Assembly: GCF_022539315.1 (NCBI RefSeq) | Contig: NC_066313.1 | Coordinates: 38,105,059-38,169,058 of the forward strand | Source: Serinus canaria | Taxonomy: Eukaryota; Chordata; Aves; Passeriformes; Fringillidae | Direction of reading: 5' to 3' | Length of the DNA: 64,000 nt | Shown: positions 1-9,965 of the stretch, one piece after another | How the letters are laid out: the number at the start of each line of letters is the position of its first letter | Position numbering within the stretch: position 1 is the stretch's first letter | The notes under the pieces: generated by a model | The model's database searches: none | Seen by the model: the letters and a program-made list of their open reading frames with translations, nothing else | Told to the model about the DNA's origin: nothing | Program-made: the position numbers and the translations under genes

Positions 1-749
1 AGAAGCTTCATTGGTTTAGTTAAAGGCAAGGTGATTGCAAGTGTTCATGAATTAATTTGTCTTTTCTAAATTCAAGCAGGAATATTCTAACCAGCAAGAT
101 ATAGACACAAGGCTTTTTTTTTCAACTGTGCATCCAAAACAACTAATTCCCATTATTTCATTCAGAGTTAAGAATTCAAAAGACTTTGAGGATCTGTGCT
201 ATAATACATGAAAAAGATTTATCCCCTAAGCCAAACACAGTCATGAACAAAACTCAGTGGGAAGAAAGAAAACTAAAATCAACAAAGCATATGAAGACTA
301 TGAATGATTTGTAAATGTTTAAACACTATTTATTAAATTATTTTTACATTTATCAATTTTTCAGTCACCTAAAGGGCTTCTATTAAAAAATCTGGGTCAA
401 GAGAGACAGTGAAAGTAGCAGTTCTCCGCTCACACTTGCAATGGAAATCAATTACATATTTTGAATAAATATTTAATAAAAAGTTGTAAAACACAGGCAA
501 TATAAAAGTATAGAAAACACATCCATGAAAAACCTCTAGTTAACAGGGAACAGGAAAATGGAACACAGATGTATGACAATATGAAGAACAATTAAAAAAA
601 ATTACAGCTTCTATAAAATTGTGAACTTTTTGTCATGACGCAAACAAGAAAAGCAGTATCTTTTTTTTTATAAGAAGACTTGGGTAACCATGCTTCCACA
701 TATTCCAACATACAGTTAGGAGAACTAGAAATAATGCATTTATCTAACC
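1..749. other. AT-rich DNA without recognisable feature
   Basis: No gene or repeat family is recognised. The stretch is AT-rich with short A and T runs only, for example near 112-122 and 660-670. No frame of useful length is open. Confidence 0.6.
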
Positions 750-1355
750 ACACGCCTACTTGAAGATGACAACAAACTGGGAGGAGTGGTCATACACAGA
801 TGATGATGCCATTCAGAGAGAGCTCAAAAGGCTGGAGAAATGGGCTGTCAGGAGCCTCATGAAGTTCAGTCATAGAAAATACAAAGTCATTCAACTGGGG
901 AGGAGCAAAACTCTATTAGGGGCCACTCAGCTGGAAAGAAGCTTGGCAGAAAAGGTTGGGGTAGACACAAAGTTGAACATGTCCCAACAACATGTTTTTG
1001 CCAAAAAAACCCCTAATGCATTGTACTAATAAACTATTACCTAAAGTTTGATAGAGGTGATCCATCCCCTTAGCCCTGGTGAGGCCACAAGTGGAGTTTT
1101 GTGTCCAGATCTCAGCAACCTGGTTCAAGAATAACATGGATATGAAATATGAAGCTCACTCTATATGGAACGGTAAAATATAAAATATAGGTCCAGGAAA
1201 TGCAGGAAATTTCACTTAGATGGGAGAGAAACACTTTTATGGTGAGGTTGGCCAAAGACTGGAAGAGGTTGCATACAAAGGTTGTGGAGTCTTCATCCTT
1301 GGAGTTATACAGAACTTTACAGGAAATGATTGGATTTGAACAGGCTCTAACTGGC
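750..1355 (+). mobile_element. Decayed CR1 LINE fragment (3' part of ORF2 to near the 3' end)
   Basis: This is a 5'-truncated non-LTR retrotransposon remnant. From about 760 the conceptual translation carries DDAIQRELKRLEKW followed by LMKFSHRKYKV, which fits the C-terminal half of the CR1 reverse transcriptase ORF (family pattern: DAIQRDL, then LERW, then [12 protein letters not shown]). Near 1075-1125 the DNA matches the 'gtgaggccacaagtggagttttgtgtccag' region in a degraded form, and 1225-1300 matches the 'GTGGTGAG...CTGGAA.AGGTTG' segment near the CR1 3' end. The frame is broken around 1020 and the GATTCTGTG tail has been lost. It is not functional. The divergence suggests one of the older avian CR1 groups. 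Both ends are approximate. Confidence 0.85.
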
Positions 1356-2135
1356 GCTAGATCTCCAAGTTTCTTCCCCCACCAGCTGTTCTTTTATTAT
1401 GTGTTTTTGTGACATATTTACACAGTGACATCCATAGATTATAAAAGAAAATTGTGTACTTCTTGAATAAATAGACCTAAGACAGGAATCTTAACATTCA
1501 TGTGAAAATTATGGTTTAGTTTCGTCCTTTGTGTTGCGCAAATGATGCAAATGTTCATCCACCTCTAGGCTGGGTCATTGTCTAAGCAATGGCATTAAAT
1601 ACTACTACAGATTGGGAAGAAATCATTAATGCCATTTGATTAATAATATCTCCTTTGAAATCGCAAAATAGTAGTAAGTGACACTCCTAAACACTGAGGA
1701 TGGGATTATTAGGAACAAATGAACAAGTCTGCACTTGGTCACCCTGAATTTACTTTACAGTAAAGAGAAAAAAAATAAACATTATATGAGTCCCCAGATG
1801 AATTTTACAAGTTTACTTTAGGATGTGATTAATTACTGTTCATAAGTGCCTCAAGAGACTCCAGGATGCAAACAGTTTACATTTCACAATCATCTTATTA
1901 TCAACAGTACCAAGAGCCCCACTTCTCCCTCCCCAAATATGACAAGTGGACAGAACACAAAAGATTAAGATGCTGATCTCCCAAAGTGTGTAACTTTCCT
2001 TATCTAATGAATACGCAGAGTTAGCCAAATACCCAAATCACTAGACTAAAATATAATCAAGATTTTAGAAAGCAGAACTTAGTCAAATTCTTAGAATTGC
2101 TGGAAGAAAGTTTTAAGAACACCTTGTTCTTTTTA

Positions 2136-2137
<2 letters not shown>
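1356..2137. other. Unannotated AT-rich interval
   Basis: No gene or recognised repeat. It contains only ordinary AT-rich sequence up to the dinucleotide microsatellite that follows. Confidence 0.55.

Positions 2138-2181
<44 letters not shown>
2138..2181. repeat. (TA)n dinucleotide microsatellite
   Basis: About 22 uninterrupted TA copies. Perfect TA tracts of this length are usually polymorphic and can extrude cruciforms. The tract sits about 370 bp outside the left arm of the long inverted repeat. Confidence 0.97.
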
Positions 2182-2184
<3 letters not shown>

Positions 2185-2551
2185 CAATCTGGAAATTTCT
2201 TATTAGTGTGCATATTTACATAAAATGTTCCAATGGTAATAATTAACCCCCCATTTTTGTAGACAGCAATCACATCTAGGATATTCTCTTTTTAACCTCC
2301 CAGAGTACCCTTTCCCTTTTGCCTCCAGGTAATAAGTGTTGTGTAAAAGGAAACATAGTTCTCAGAGTTGGATTTCTGGGGGGATTTTTTCTCCTTATGG
2401 GTGACCTTTTTTTCTTAAATTTACTTTCTCTTTTTCATTACATTCTTTCCGTAAAAGTCATGGTATCCCTCACTATTCCAATGATTTCTGACTTCCAGTC
2501 TGGCGTTGGTATTAAACCATCTCTCCTGAAAGGTTTCTGCTACCACAAGAC

Positions 2552-2749
2552 TAGGTATTAGCTCAGAAATCAGAAATTCAAAACTTTGCAGATAGGCCCA
2601 CAGAATATTTAATCTACTTTTTATGTGAAAGCCTCAATTTCTAAGGAGAGAAAAATGAAAATTGGGTCTCTACTTGATGCTGACTGCTTTGTAAACTTTT
2701 TAATAATCTAAGTTGCTTCAAGAGCGCATGCATCCTGTAAGGTAGAAAA
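2552..2749 (+). repeat. Left arm of a long inverted repeat
   Basis: This 198-bp segment is the reverse complement of 4947-5136. Aligning the two by eye gives about 15 mismatches over 190 positions (about 92% identity), plus a 7-nt slippage duplication (CAGAAAT near 2570) and a 1-nt gap. The match stops sharply at both ends. Inside the arm, GAGCGCATGCATCCTGTAA is conserved exactly. The outer edge is preceded by TACCACAAGA (2541-2550), which resembles TACCACCAAG just outside the other arm. It could be the terminal inverted repeat of a DNA transposon, one of two oppositely inserted copies of an unrecognised repeat, or half of a local inverted duplication. I do not recognise the family. Confidence 0.9.
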
Positions 2750-4946
2750 CAAGGACCTGGTCCGTCTACTACCAGAATGAATCCACTGAAGGATTTGGAT
2801 ATTGCAATGCCTTACTCAAAGGATCCTGAACTCCTGGGATGGAATTCTGAATTAGGTGAATGGGGGCTGTTTGGAGAAAAAAAAATTCTGAGAACCTGTG
2901 CAATGAGAGGAGGGTAATGGATCAACCAAGTAATAAAGAATGCTGATGACAAAAATGTGTACTAGATCCTAGCTTTCCCTAAGTCTCAAAATCAAACTTC
3001 AGGCTATGGAAAGACACCTGATATCTTTGACTAGAATTTGGATGTCCAAAAAAAGCCTAATTAGATACTTGAATCTTTCACAAATGGAAACAAGGATCAT
3101 GCTTTTCTTTTAACTCACTGGCATGGCTGGAGCAGAAAAACAGCCCTATGTTTTTAACTTGACTCTTTCCCTCATTGTAAATGTGAGAGACCTCAGTTCA
3201 TCTCTCTGTGAGGGCTTTACCTCACCTTTCATTCCTTTTGCCAAGTAGCCAACTGCAATTCAAATCTCTATGTGCATGTACTAGCCACTTCAGAATTAAA
3301 GAGAAAATGCATTTCTCTTGCTCCAACTGTAATATTTTGTAGGACATGTTAAAATGTTTGTAGGGTCAAAAATAAAAAGAACAAACTTGACTTGTTAAGT
3401 GTGTCTCAAAAGGAAGGAAGAAGGGAGGAGAGTAGCAGAAATATAGAACTGGATACCAACATCTCCTTCCAAAACTGTTTATTTATTTCATCTAATATGT
3501 TAGTTAAACATTTAATCAATTCATATAGGATTGTAAATGGACCATAAGGCTGTAGCTATACTTAAATCTAACAGATGATAAATATGACCATGAGTGTCAG
3601 TAAGGATTATGTTGAAATAATAAAATAATAAAATCAATAATAGAGAAAAATGATAAAATAAAAAACCAAACCAAAACCTCGTGTTACAAAATACTTCCTC
3701 TCATTTTCAAAATTTCTCTTTGCATAAAATTCAAGAAGTAGAATCTGAGAGGGCATCGCTTCTTGAACATCACTTAAAACCTGCAAATTTTTGTGGGAAG
3801 AGAGGTCTCTGAAAGCTTTTGCTCGACGTGATTGCATCCACACCATTCTGTCACCAAACCGATCATCCATTCTTAGAGTGACTGGTCTCTTTCTGTGACA
3901 GGGCTGCACGTGATGTCTCTCTTGAGCTTTCTCTTTCCCTATTTAAACTCTATGATCTATTACAACTGCCAAAATCACCCTCAACAAGAGCAAGAGGCTT
4001 CTCTCTCCTGAGCTTTTGGCACTACCTCAGCCTGATACCTGGAGTGCAAGAAAACAGCAATGAACAGCAACTAGGAGTCAAGCAGGAAAGACAGCTTAAA
4101 CCATGGGCAAAAATAGGATGGAAAGGAGGCAAATGGCTCCAGGCAAAAATCTTCACAAAGGTATGATGTGAAAGAAAAGGAATTCCTAAGGTGCTACTTC
4201 TGTTGTCAGCCAATGGTGTTAATGAATAGCACAGTCATAAACACTAAAGACTGATGGCCAAGAGGAAGCCCTCTGCTGTAGACTCAGATCAATATAACAC
4301 AAGACAAATACGAGATGTATGTCCAGGAGATATACATCTGAGTCAAATAAAATTCGACCTGTGAACTCTGAAGATTTCAATATAATTTTCAGCTGGAGAA
4401 CTGGCACCAACTCCTTGGAAAATTTACATAGATACCTTGGAAGAATTTGGTCTTACATGAATAGAATCCACATTTGTAAGGAAGCCTGCTTGAAGGAAAG
4501 ACTTTATCTCCGTTAATGAATGAATGTAATGTTTTATGCCTTGTGACAATTGGAAAATCACATCCAGTGCATACAGGCCACTTATTTAAATCACAGATAT
4601 TATAGTTAGCACTGCATCATTTAATGAAAAGTGTTAAACAAAAAGGTTAACTAATCCTGAGTAGGTCACAGAGTTAATAACCTAAGAATACTCATTGAAT
4701 TAGCTTTCCAAATTTATCATGTCATCCCTTGAGTAAAATTTCAAAGTAAAGATAATGAGGCTGTGGGGAAGAATAACAGATGTGGAGTATTAGAAGCTAG
4801 TAAATTGCATTTCATGCACACATAGAGTTAAAGTAAAAAGGGAATATGCCATCAAATTTACTGACTTCCACATTTCTCCTTATTACAGCAACAGCTTGAA
4901 ATGCTGTTCAGAATAATAATCTTGAAATGCTTTTAAAAGAAAAATC
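2750..4946. other. Spacer between the inverted-repeat arms
   Basis: This 2.2-kb AT-rich interval is enclosed by the inverted arms. It holds no recognised gene or repeat family. The longest open frame lies on the minus strand at 3634-3909 (no ATG at its 5' end; first codon GTG) and reads like ordinary protein until a hydrophobic, repetitive end. I do not recognise it as a transposase. Shorter frames at 4022-4516 look random. If the arms are terminal repeats, this is the body of a non-autonomous or decayed element. Confidence 0.5.
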
Positions 4947-5136
4947 TTTTTTACTTTACAGGATGCATGCGCTCTTGAATCAACTTAGATTATTAAAAAG
5001 CTTACAAGTGGTCAACATCAAGTAGAGACCAAATTTTCATTTTTCTCTGCTTAGAAATTGAGTCTTTCTCATAAAAAGTAGGTTAAATATTTTGTGGGCC
5101 TTTCTACAAAGTTTTGAATTTCTGAGCTAATACCTA
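4947..5136 (-). repeat. Right arm of a long inverted repeat
   Basis: About 190 bp, inverted and about 92% identical to 2552-2749. The outer end shares TAGGTATTAGCTCAGAAAT with the left arm, read on the minus strand. Outside it, at 5139-5148, lies TACCACCAAG, which matches TACCACAAGA outside the left arm except for one indel and the last base. That is what an imperfect target-site duplication would look like, but a chance match is possible in AT-rich DNA. Confidence 0.9.
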
Positions 5137-5321
5137 TATACCACCAAGCTATGTACAAAATCCTGCTTCTGAATTCCATCCTACTCTGTATGTATTCTGC
5201 ATATCTTCCTACAGATACTTATGGCTGAAAAGCATCTGGCACTCAAAGCTTGCCAGAGCCTCCAAGGGAGGCTCTTCTATTTTGGAAAATGGCAAAGCTT
5301 TCTTGACAATAAATGAAACAA

Positions 5322-5386
5322 TTTAATTCTGTTCTACATTAATTTACAACAATAAAAGTTGTAAATTAATGCAGAACAGAATTAAA
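5322..5386. repeat. Near-perfect 29-bp hairpin
   Basis: The left arm (5322-5350) begins TTTAATTCTGTTCTACATTA, the loop is AATAAAA (5351-5357), and the right arm (5358-5386) is the reverse complement with one mismatch in 29 positions. The arms are AT-rich. A transcript in either direction would fold into a long stem-loop. It is unlike a typical microRNA precursor, because it has a single mismatch and no flanking lower-stem pairing. A template-switch origin is plausible. Confidence 0.95.
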
Positions 5387-7169
5387 AATGCTAGCATATA
5401 TCATACCATGATTGTAAGATTATACCAGATTGTAAAGATTTCTTTAAGGAAAGACCAGGAAATGTTTGATTGACATGAAATGACAAGAGTTCAACCCCAA
5501 ACATGAGCAATATTTTGGATGTTGTTGTGGGTTGCCATATAATTCTGAACTCAGCATTAAAGATCTGGTCACAATTGCTGAGCTCATTTTGTTCTTCCAA
5601 TTTTAATGCTGCCAAAATGAGGGCAAAATATTCATCCAGTTTGGTCACAGTGATAATTTTTGGAATGGAAGACAAACACACTTTCCCATTAAGTGTTAAG
5701 AATTTTAAGAGCCATCAGTGAAAGCATGTTAATACTGCATTCATTTTTAACCTACAGGAGATGCCAGGTCACTCACCACAGATCAACAGTTTCTACTGTG
5801 AGCATAGCTGAGGGAATTACCTGATACTTGCAAAAGATAGGAGCATGCAAAAGGAGAATCATGGCAGCTCTTCAGCCAAGCAGTAAATTGACTGATTTAC
5901 AGTAATTTGCCTGTCCTCTTTAAATTAGCCTATACTTTCAATACAGGCTGATACTTTATGGCACTGAATTGTGAGGTGGGAAGGTATGGAGACAAGAGTA
6001 AGAAAAGCACATGCCAAGTATCTCAGATCACAAAGAAATATAGCAAAGATATACAGGATCAAGAAGGCATAGACAAATCCTACACTTTAGACTTAATGTG
6101 AAAAACAGGTGTCAGGAACAGAACAAGTAGAGCTGGTAAAAATACAACCCCAGTGAAAAAAGGGGAAAGATGGTTACAAGTAGACTGATACTTAAAAAAA
6201 GAAAAGTTTTATTTGTCTCTTTGTCTCTTTTGCTAACTTTGTATCATGTTAGTGGTTTTGGTTTTATTTTTTAAATCTCTATTTGAAATCAACTTTTAAC
6301 CTTTTTGTTTTCTTTCTTTTTTTTTTTTCCTGTAAAGGAAGGCGTTTGAAACAAACTCATCCACAGCAGAAACATATTCCCTGAACTGCAGTGTCAAAAG
6401 TATGATTTCTCTGAGAAAACATTCCAGGGATAAAACTGCAGCATAAAAAATAAACAAATAACACCTTTATCTCATTTACAGATTTGTTTGCTATTAGTAA
6501 ATATCTTGTAGTTCTAGCAGAGCTTGCATCATGCTCATTTTTCTTATGCTTCTATTTGTCAAGAAAATTAAATTTACATTGATTCCTCTGAAATCTAAGA
6601 TTATTTGAATACACTTCAAATCTTATTTAATATGAATAGAACATATCTTGTAATTTTAAAAGCTTTAATTGAAGGTCCTAACTGCTACCATCTACATTCT
6701 GCCTCTACTCTGCTTTTCAACATGTATCTGATTTCTGCTTTTTTAACTGCATACTAAAACCTGAGTTCTCTGTACAGCCCATTTCATTCAGAATGTTAAG
6801 AGGTGATTATCTCGGGCAGAATTATGCTTAGCAGTAAAAAAGTAGGATATCAGGTAAATTTGTGAACTATATTCTTCAGTAATTTTTTCCTGTTCTGAGT
6901 AGAAGATGGACATAAATTTCTATCTGTTTATTCCAAATTTTGAGCTACTAGGCTTAAAACATTGATGCTGGAGATATTAAGGGAAACCTATCATAACTTC
7001 TAATTTAATCTAAAAATGTCTGAGCTGGTTTTGCTCTAACTTTTCAGTCATTTTATAGTTTCTAAGACTACCCTTGAAACAGATTCACAAAAATTAAAAG
7101 TGGTGATAACCCATGAGCAACAAATGGAATGGAAGAAGTCATAAGCATAGGAATTAAAGTCAAGTCAGT
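5387..7169. other. Unannotated interval
   Basis: No gene or repeat family is recognised. Overlapping frames on both strands near 5391-5721 are short and match nothing I know. A T-rich tract lies at about 6307-6330. Confidence 0.5.
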
Positions 7170-7560
7170 CTTCAGGAAAGTGTCTCTGCCCGTAATATCC
7201 TGGCCATTCCCCTAAAATATTTTCCTATCCTGTTCTGAAGCCTTAAATACTTAAGGTTGCAATCACTTTTCTGGTTGCCCTCTGTTATAATGATTAGAAA
7301 TTTTTCCCTGGAGTCCAGTATTAATTTTTTTTAAATATATGATTTCACATTGTACTCACACCAAAAATAATAGAATTAATAATAACCCCCTTCATGTTTT
7401 CTGTGGATTTGAAGACTGCCGCTGTATCTTTCTTCAATGTCTTCTGCCTAGAATAAATGTCCTTTATTTTTCTACATTACTATATTTTTTAAACCTTTTA
7501 ACATTCTTGCAAAACTCTTGATTTTTTCTAACTTTTCCATATCTTTCTTGGCATCCTAAA
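7170..7560 (-). mobile_element. Ancient CR1 LINE remnant, antisense
   Basis: Read on the minus strand this resembles the 3' part of old amniote CR1 elements (the grade also seen in turtles and crocodilians). On the plus strand the landmarks are GGTTGCCCTCTGTTATAATG near 7274, TTGAAGACTGCCGCTGTATC near 7408 and TCTTCAATGTCTTCTGCCTA near 7431, in the same order as in antisense CR1 consensus sequence. A run matching 'CTAACTTTTCCATATCTTTC' sits near 7529. Identity is low and there are many indels, so the insertion is much older than the neighbouring 7835-8803 element. There is no coding capacity. Confidence 0.65.
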
Positions 7561-7834
7561 GCAATAACTTATTTTATGGGAAATTTTCATGGCATTTTGC
7601 CAACATCAGGGAAAATATTGCCTTGCTATTCTTTCATTGAAACCATTCTAGTAGAAGTTACCATGCATTCTGGGAGAAAGATCAAATGCTGTGTAGTCAA
7701 AAAGGCATTACAGACTGGAATCCAATCTATCAATAAGGAAATAACTATTGGAAAGCTACAAAGCACACCAGAAAATTGACATAGATGACCAAAATATGTA
7801 TCACAACACAAAATCCTGTATCAGAGGCACAAAG

Positions 7835-8803
7835 CCCAGATGAGGGCTGGTCACTAGTAGTGCACCCCAGAGGTTTATGCTGCAGCCAATACTGTTTAGC
7901 ATCTTGATGACCTGTAAAATGGAAGGGACAGCAGCCTAGGCATGTTGGTGGATAGAGCAAAACCAAGAGCCCTTACCTATAGACTGGGTGAGTGGAGCTG
8001 GAAAAGTGAGCAGAGAGTTATCTCGTGAAGTTTAGTGAAGGAAAAGGCCAGTTCCAGCCTGTGGGGGGGAAAAACCCAAAACCATAGGCTGGTTTAAAGG
8101 GACCCTTAAAGGACATTTTTAGTGAGATCTCCAAGAACCCGAACAGGCTGGGCTTGAGCAGCTGGAAAAGAGAGCTGACAGAGAGGGATGAGGCAGACAG
8201 TGAGCAGAGCAGCTGCCAGAAATGTGTTTTGTGCCAAAGAATGCCAACAGTTCTCTGGGCTGCTTTGGCAGAATTGTCATCAGTTCAAGTGAGGGCATGC
8301 TCCCTCTCTGCTGAGTCCTGGTGAGTCATGCCTGAAGGGCTGTGTCCAGTGATGGGCTGTCCAGCATCAGACAGACATGGATCTATTGGAGCAGCCTAGC
8401 ACGTGATTACTAAGGTCTTGAAACACTTCCATGTGGAAACAGAGAAGAGGCATAAGAGAGTTGGGAATGTTCAGCTTTGAGAAGAGATGGCTTAAGAGAT
8501 GGCTCATCCATGTGTTGAAGAATCTGATGGGGACAGTGTAGAAGACAGACTCAGCAGCATTGACTCACAGGAGAATAGGCAGTGGGAGCACATTAAAAAA
8601 AAAAAAGAAACTTCCATCTGAACACTTGCTTTTTCATATTAGGGTGATTGCAACACTGACACAGGCTACCCAGGGAGACTGTGAAGTCTTTAATAATGAA
8701 ATATTTAAAACTTGAATGGTCCTGGCTAACCCAATGTGGGTGACCCTGGTATAAAAAATCTCAAGAGGTCCCTTGTAACATAATGATTCTGTGATTCTGT
8801 GAA
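7835..8803 (+). mobile_element. CR1 LINE, 5'-truncated, with intact 3' tail
   Basis: It starts at a CR1 ORF2 point equivalent to the 'GGTCACTAGTGGTG...CCTCAGGGGT' region: GGTCACTAGTAGTGCACCCC is at about 7849, followed by CTGTTTAGCATCTTGATGAC. It passes through the 'GTGTTTTGTGCC.AAGAATGCCAAC' region (about 8223), the 'GAGAGTTGGGAATGTTCAGC' segment (about 8456) and 'CACAGGCTACCCAGGGAGAC' (about 8660). It ends with AAGAGGTCCCTTGTAACATA and the avian CR1 tail ATTCTGTGATTCTGTG at 8786-8801. Multiple frameshifts make it non-coding. About 55 bp near 8085-8140 do not follow CR1 and may be an insertion. There is no poly(A), as expected for CR1. Confidence 0.9.
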
Positions 8804-9546
8804 ATAGGATTCAAAAGAATGAATATATTCTCTTCAGGGAAGTCTGATAAAGGGAAAGAAGTCTGATGAAGGAAACAAGAGAAGCATTATAAAAAGTAGC
8901 GATGAAGAAGGGTGGAAAGGGTAAATTAGCCCAAGAGCAAGACTGTTGCCCAGAAGAAGCTCCTTGGAGATTTAGATTTGGCTTGAAAAAATTTATTTTT
9001 AGATAATCTACTCCTACAATCTGAAATGCCCCAAAGTAGAAACTATCACCAATGACAATATTGCAAATAACAGTAACACGGAAGATAAATAAAAACTTGA
9101 TAATTTTTTGCTGTTTACAGAACTTTGTCCTTTTCACCTCCATAATTATATCAGTAAGATAAGATTTAATGCCTCTAAACATTTTTTCAGGTCCTATCAA
9201 TATTTTTAAACCAGAATTATTTCTTTCTATGCGAGATTCAAGGTGAAGTTGGTAAGACAAACATATATTAATATTTTTTAAAGGAAAAAAGAAAAATTAA
9301 TGCAAGTTAAACTCATAATAAAACCTGTAGTTTGAGAAAGAAGACACAATATCAGAGGTAAATCCTATCAAGGCCCACATTGCTAACTGTCCTCACTTTA
9401 CAGCAAATGGAGTGTGAGTGGAGAAGAACAAAGCTTTGTACAGCCACAACTGCATCAAAAAGTGATGAGTTTCTATGAAGTAAATGTTCCACAGCAGATT
9501 AGAAATGGAAATGGATAATATGAACCTCAAATCTGCATGGTGAGAG
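8804..9546. other. Unannotated interval
   Basis: Nothing is recognised. One minus-strand frame of 149 codons (8811-9260) is open but has a random-looking composition, and no splice or start context supports it. Confidence 0.5.
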
Positions 9547-9580
9547 AAAAAAAAAAGAAAGAAAGAAGAAAGGAAAAAAT
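9547..9580. repeat. Purine-only low-complexity tract
   Basis: A run of A with GAAA and GAAAGG units, with essentially no pyrimidine on the + strand. It is simple sequence only. Confidence 0.9.
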
Positions 9581-9917
9581 ACTGAACAGAGCACTCATAC
9601 TCATGAAATCTCTTTGAAACTGAAAAAAATGTTTAAGTGAACTGCCTGCGAAAAAATGCAAGTATACTAACCATTTTCTGGCAGTGATGAAAACCACAGC
9701 TGATGTGGCCTAAAATACAATGAACTCTATTTTCACTTTGCTTCCTTCACTCCTCATATTGTTCAGTTTCTTGCTTTTAACTAAAACCCTGCTAAGTACC
9801 TTCTTTAAAATGGTTAAGTCGAAGAATGCTCCTCTGTCAGACACGGATTTACTTAAAAAACAAAAACTAAAGAATTATCATTGGTGGTTGGATTTATTCT
9901 TCACAACCTGACATAAT

Positions 9918-9965
9918 TCCCCCCAAACCCCATCCCCTCCCCCCCCTTCCCCCTACCCCCTGTCC
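9918..9965. repeat. C-rich low-complexity tract
   Basis: Runs of 4-8 C separated by A or T, in otherwise AT-rich DNA. The complementary strand has four or more G-runs and could form a G-quadruplex. That is an inference from composition only. Confidence 0.9.

Noticed and set aside
2820..2860. Short GGATGGAATTC match between 2843 and the reverse complement of about 5170-5185
   Set aside because: About 15 bp, located outside one arm but inside the other, so inconsistent with an extension of the inverted repeat. Treated as chance.
8811..9260. 149-codon minus-strand open frame
   Set aside because: Composition is rich in F, I, L and K as expected for random AT-rich DNA, its first part overlaps no known domain, and no splice or promoter context is visible.
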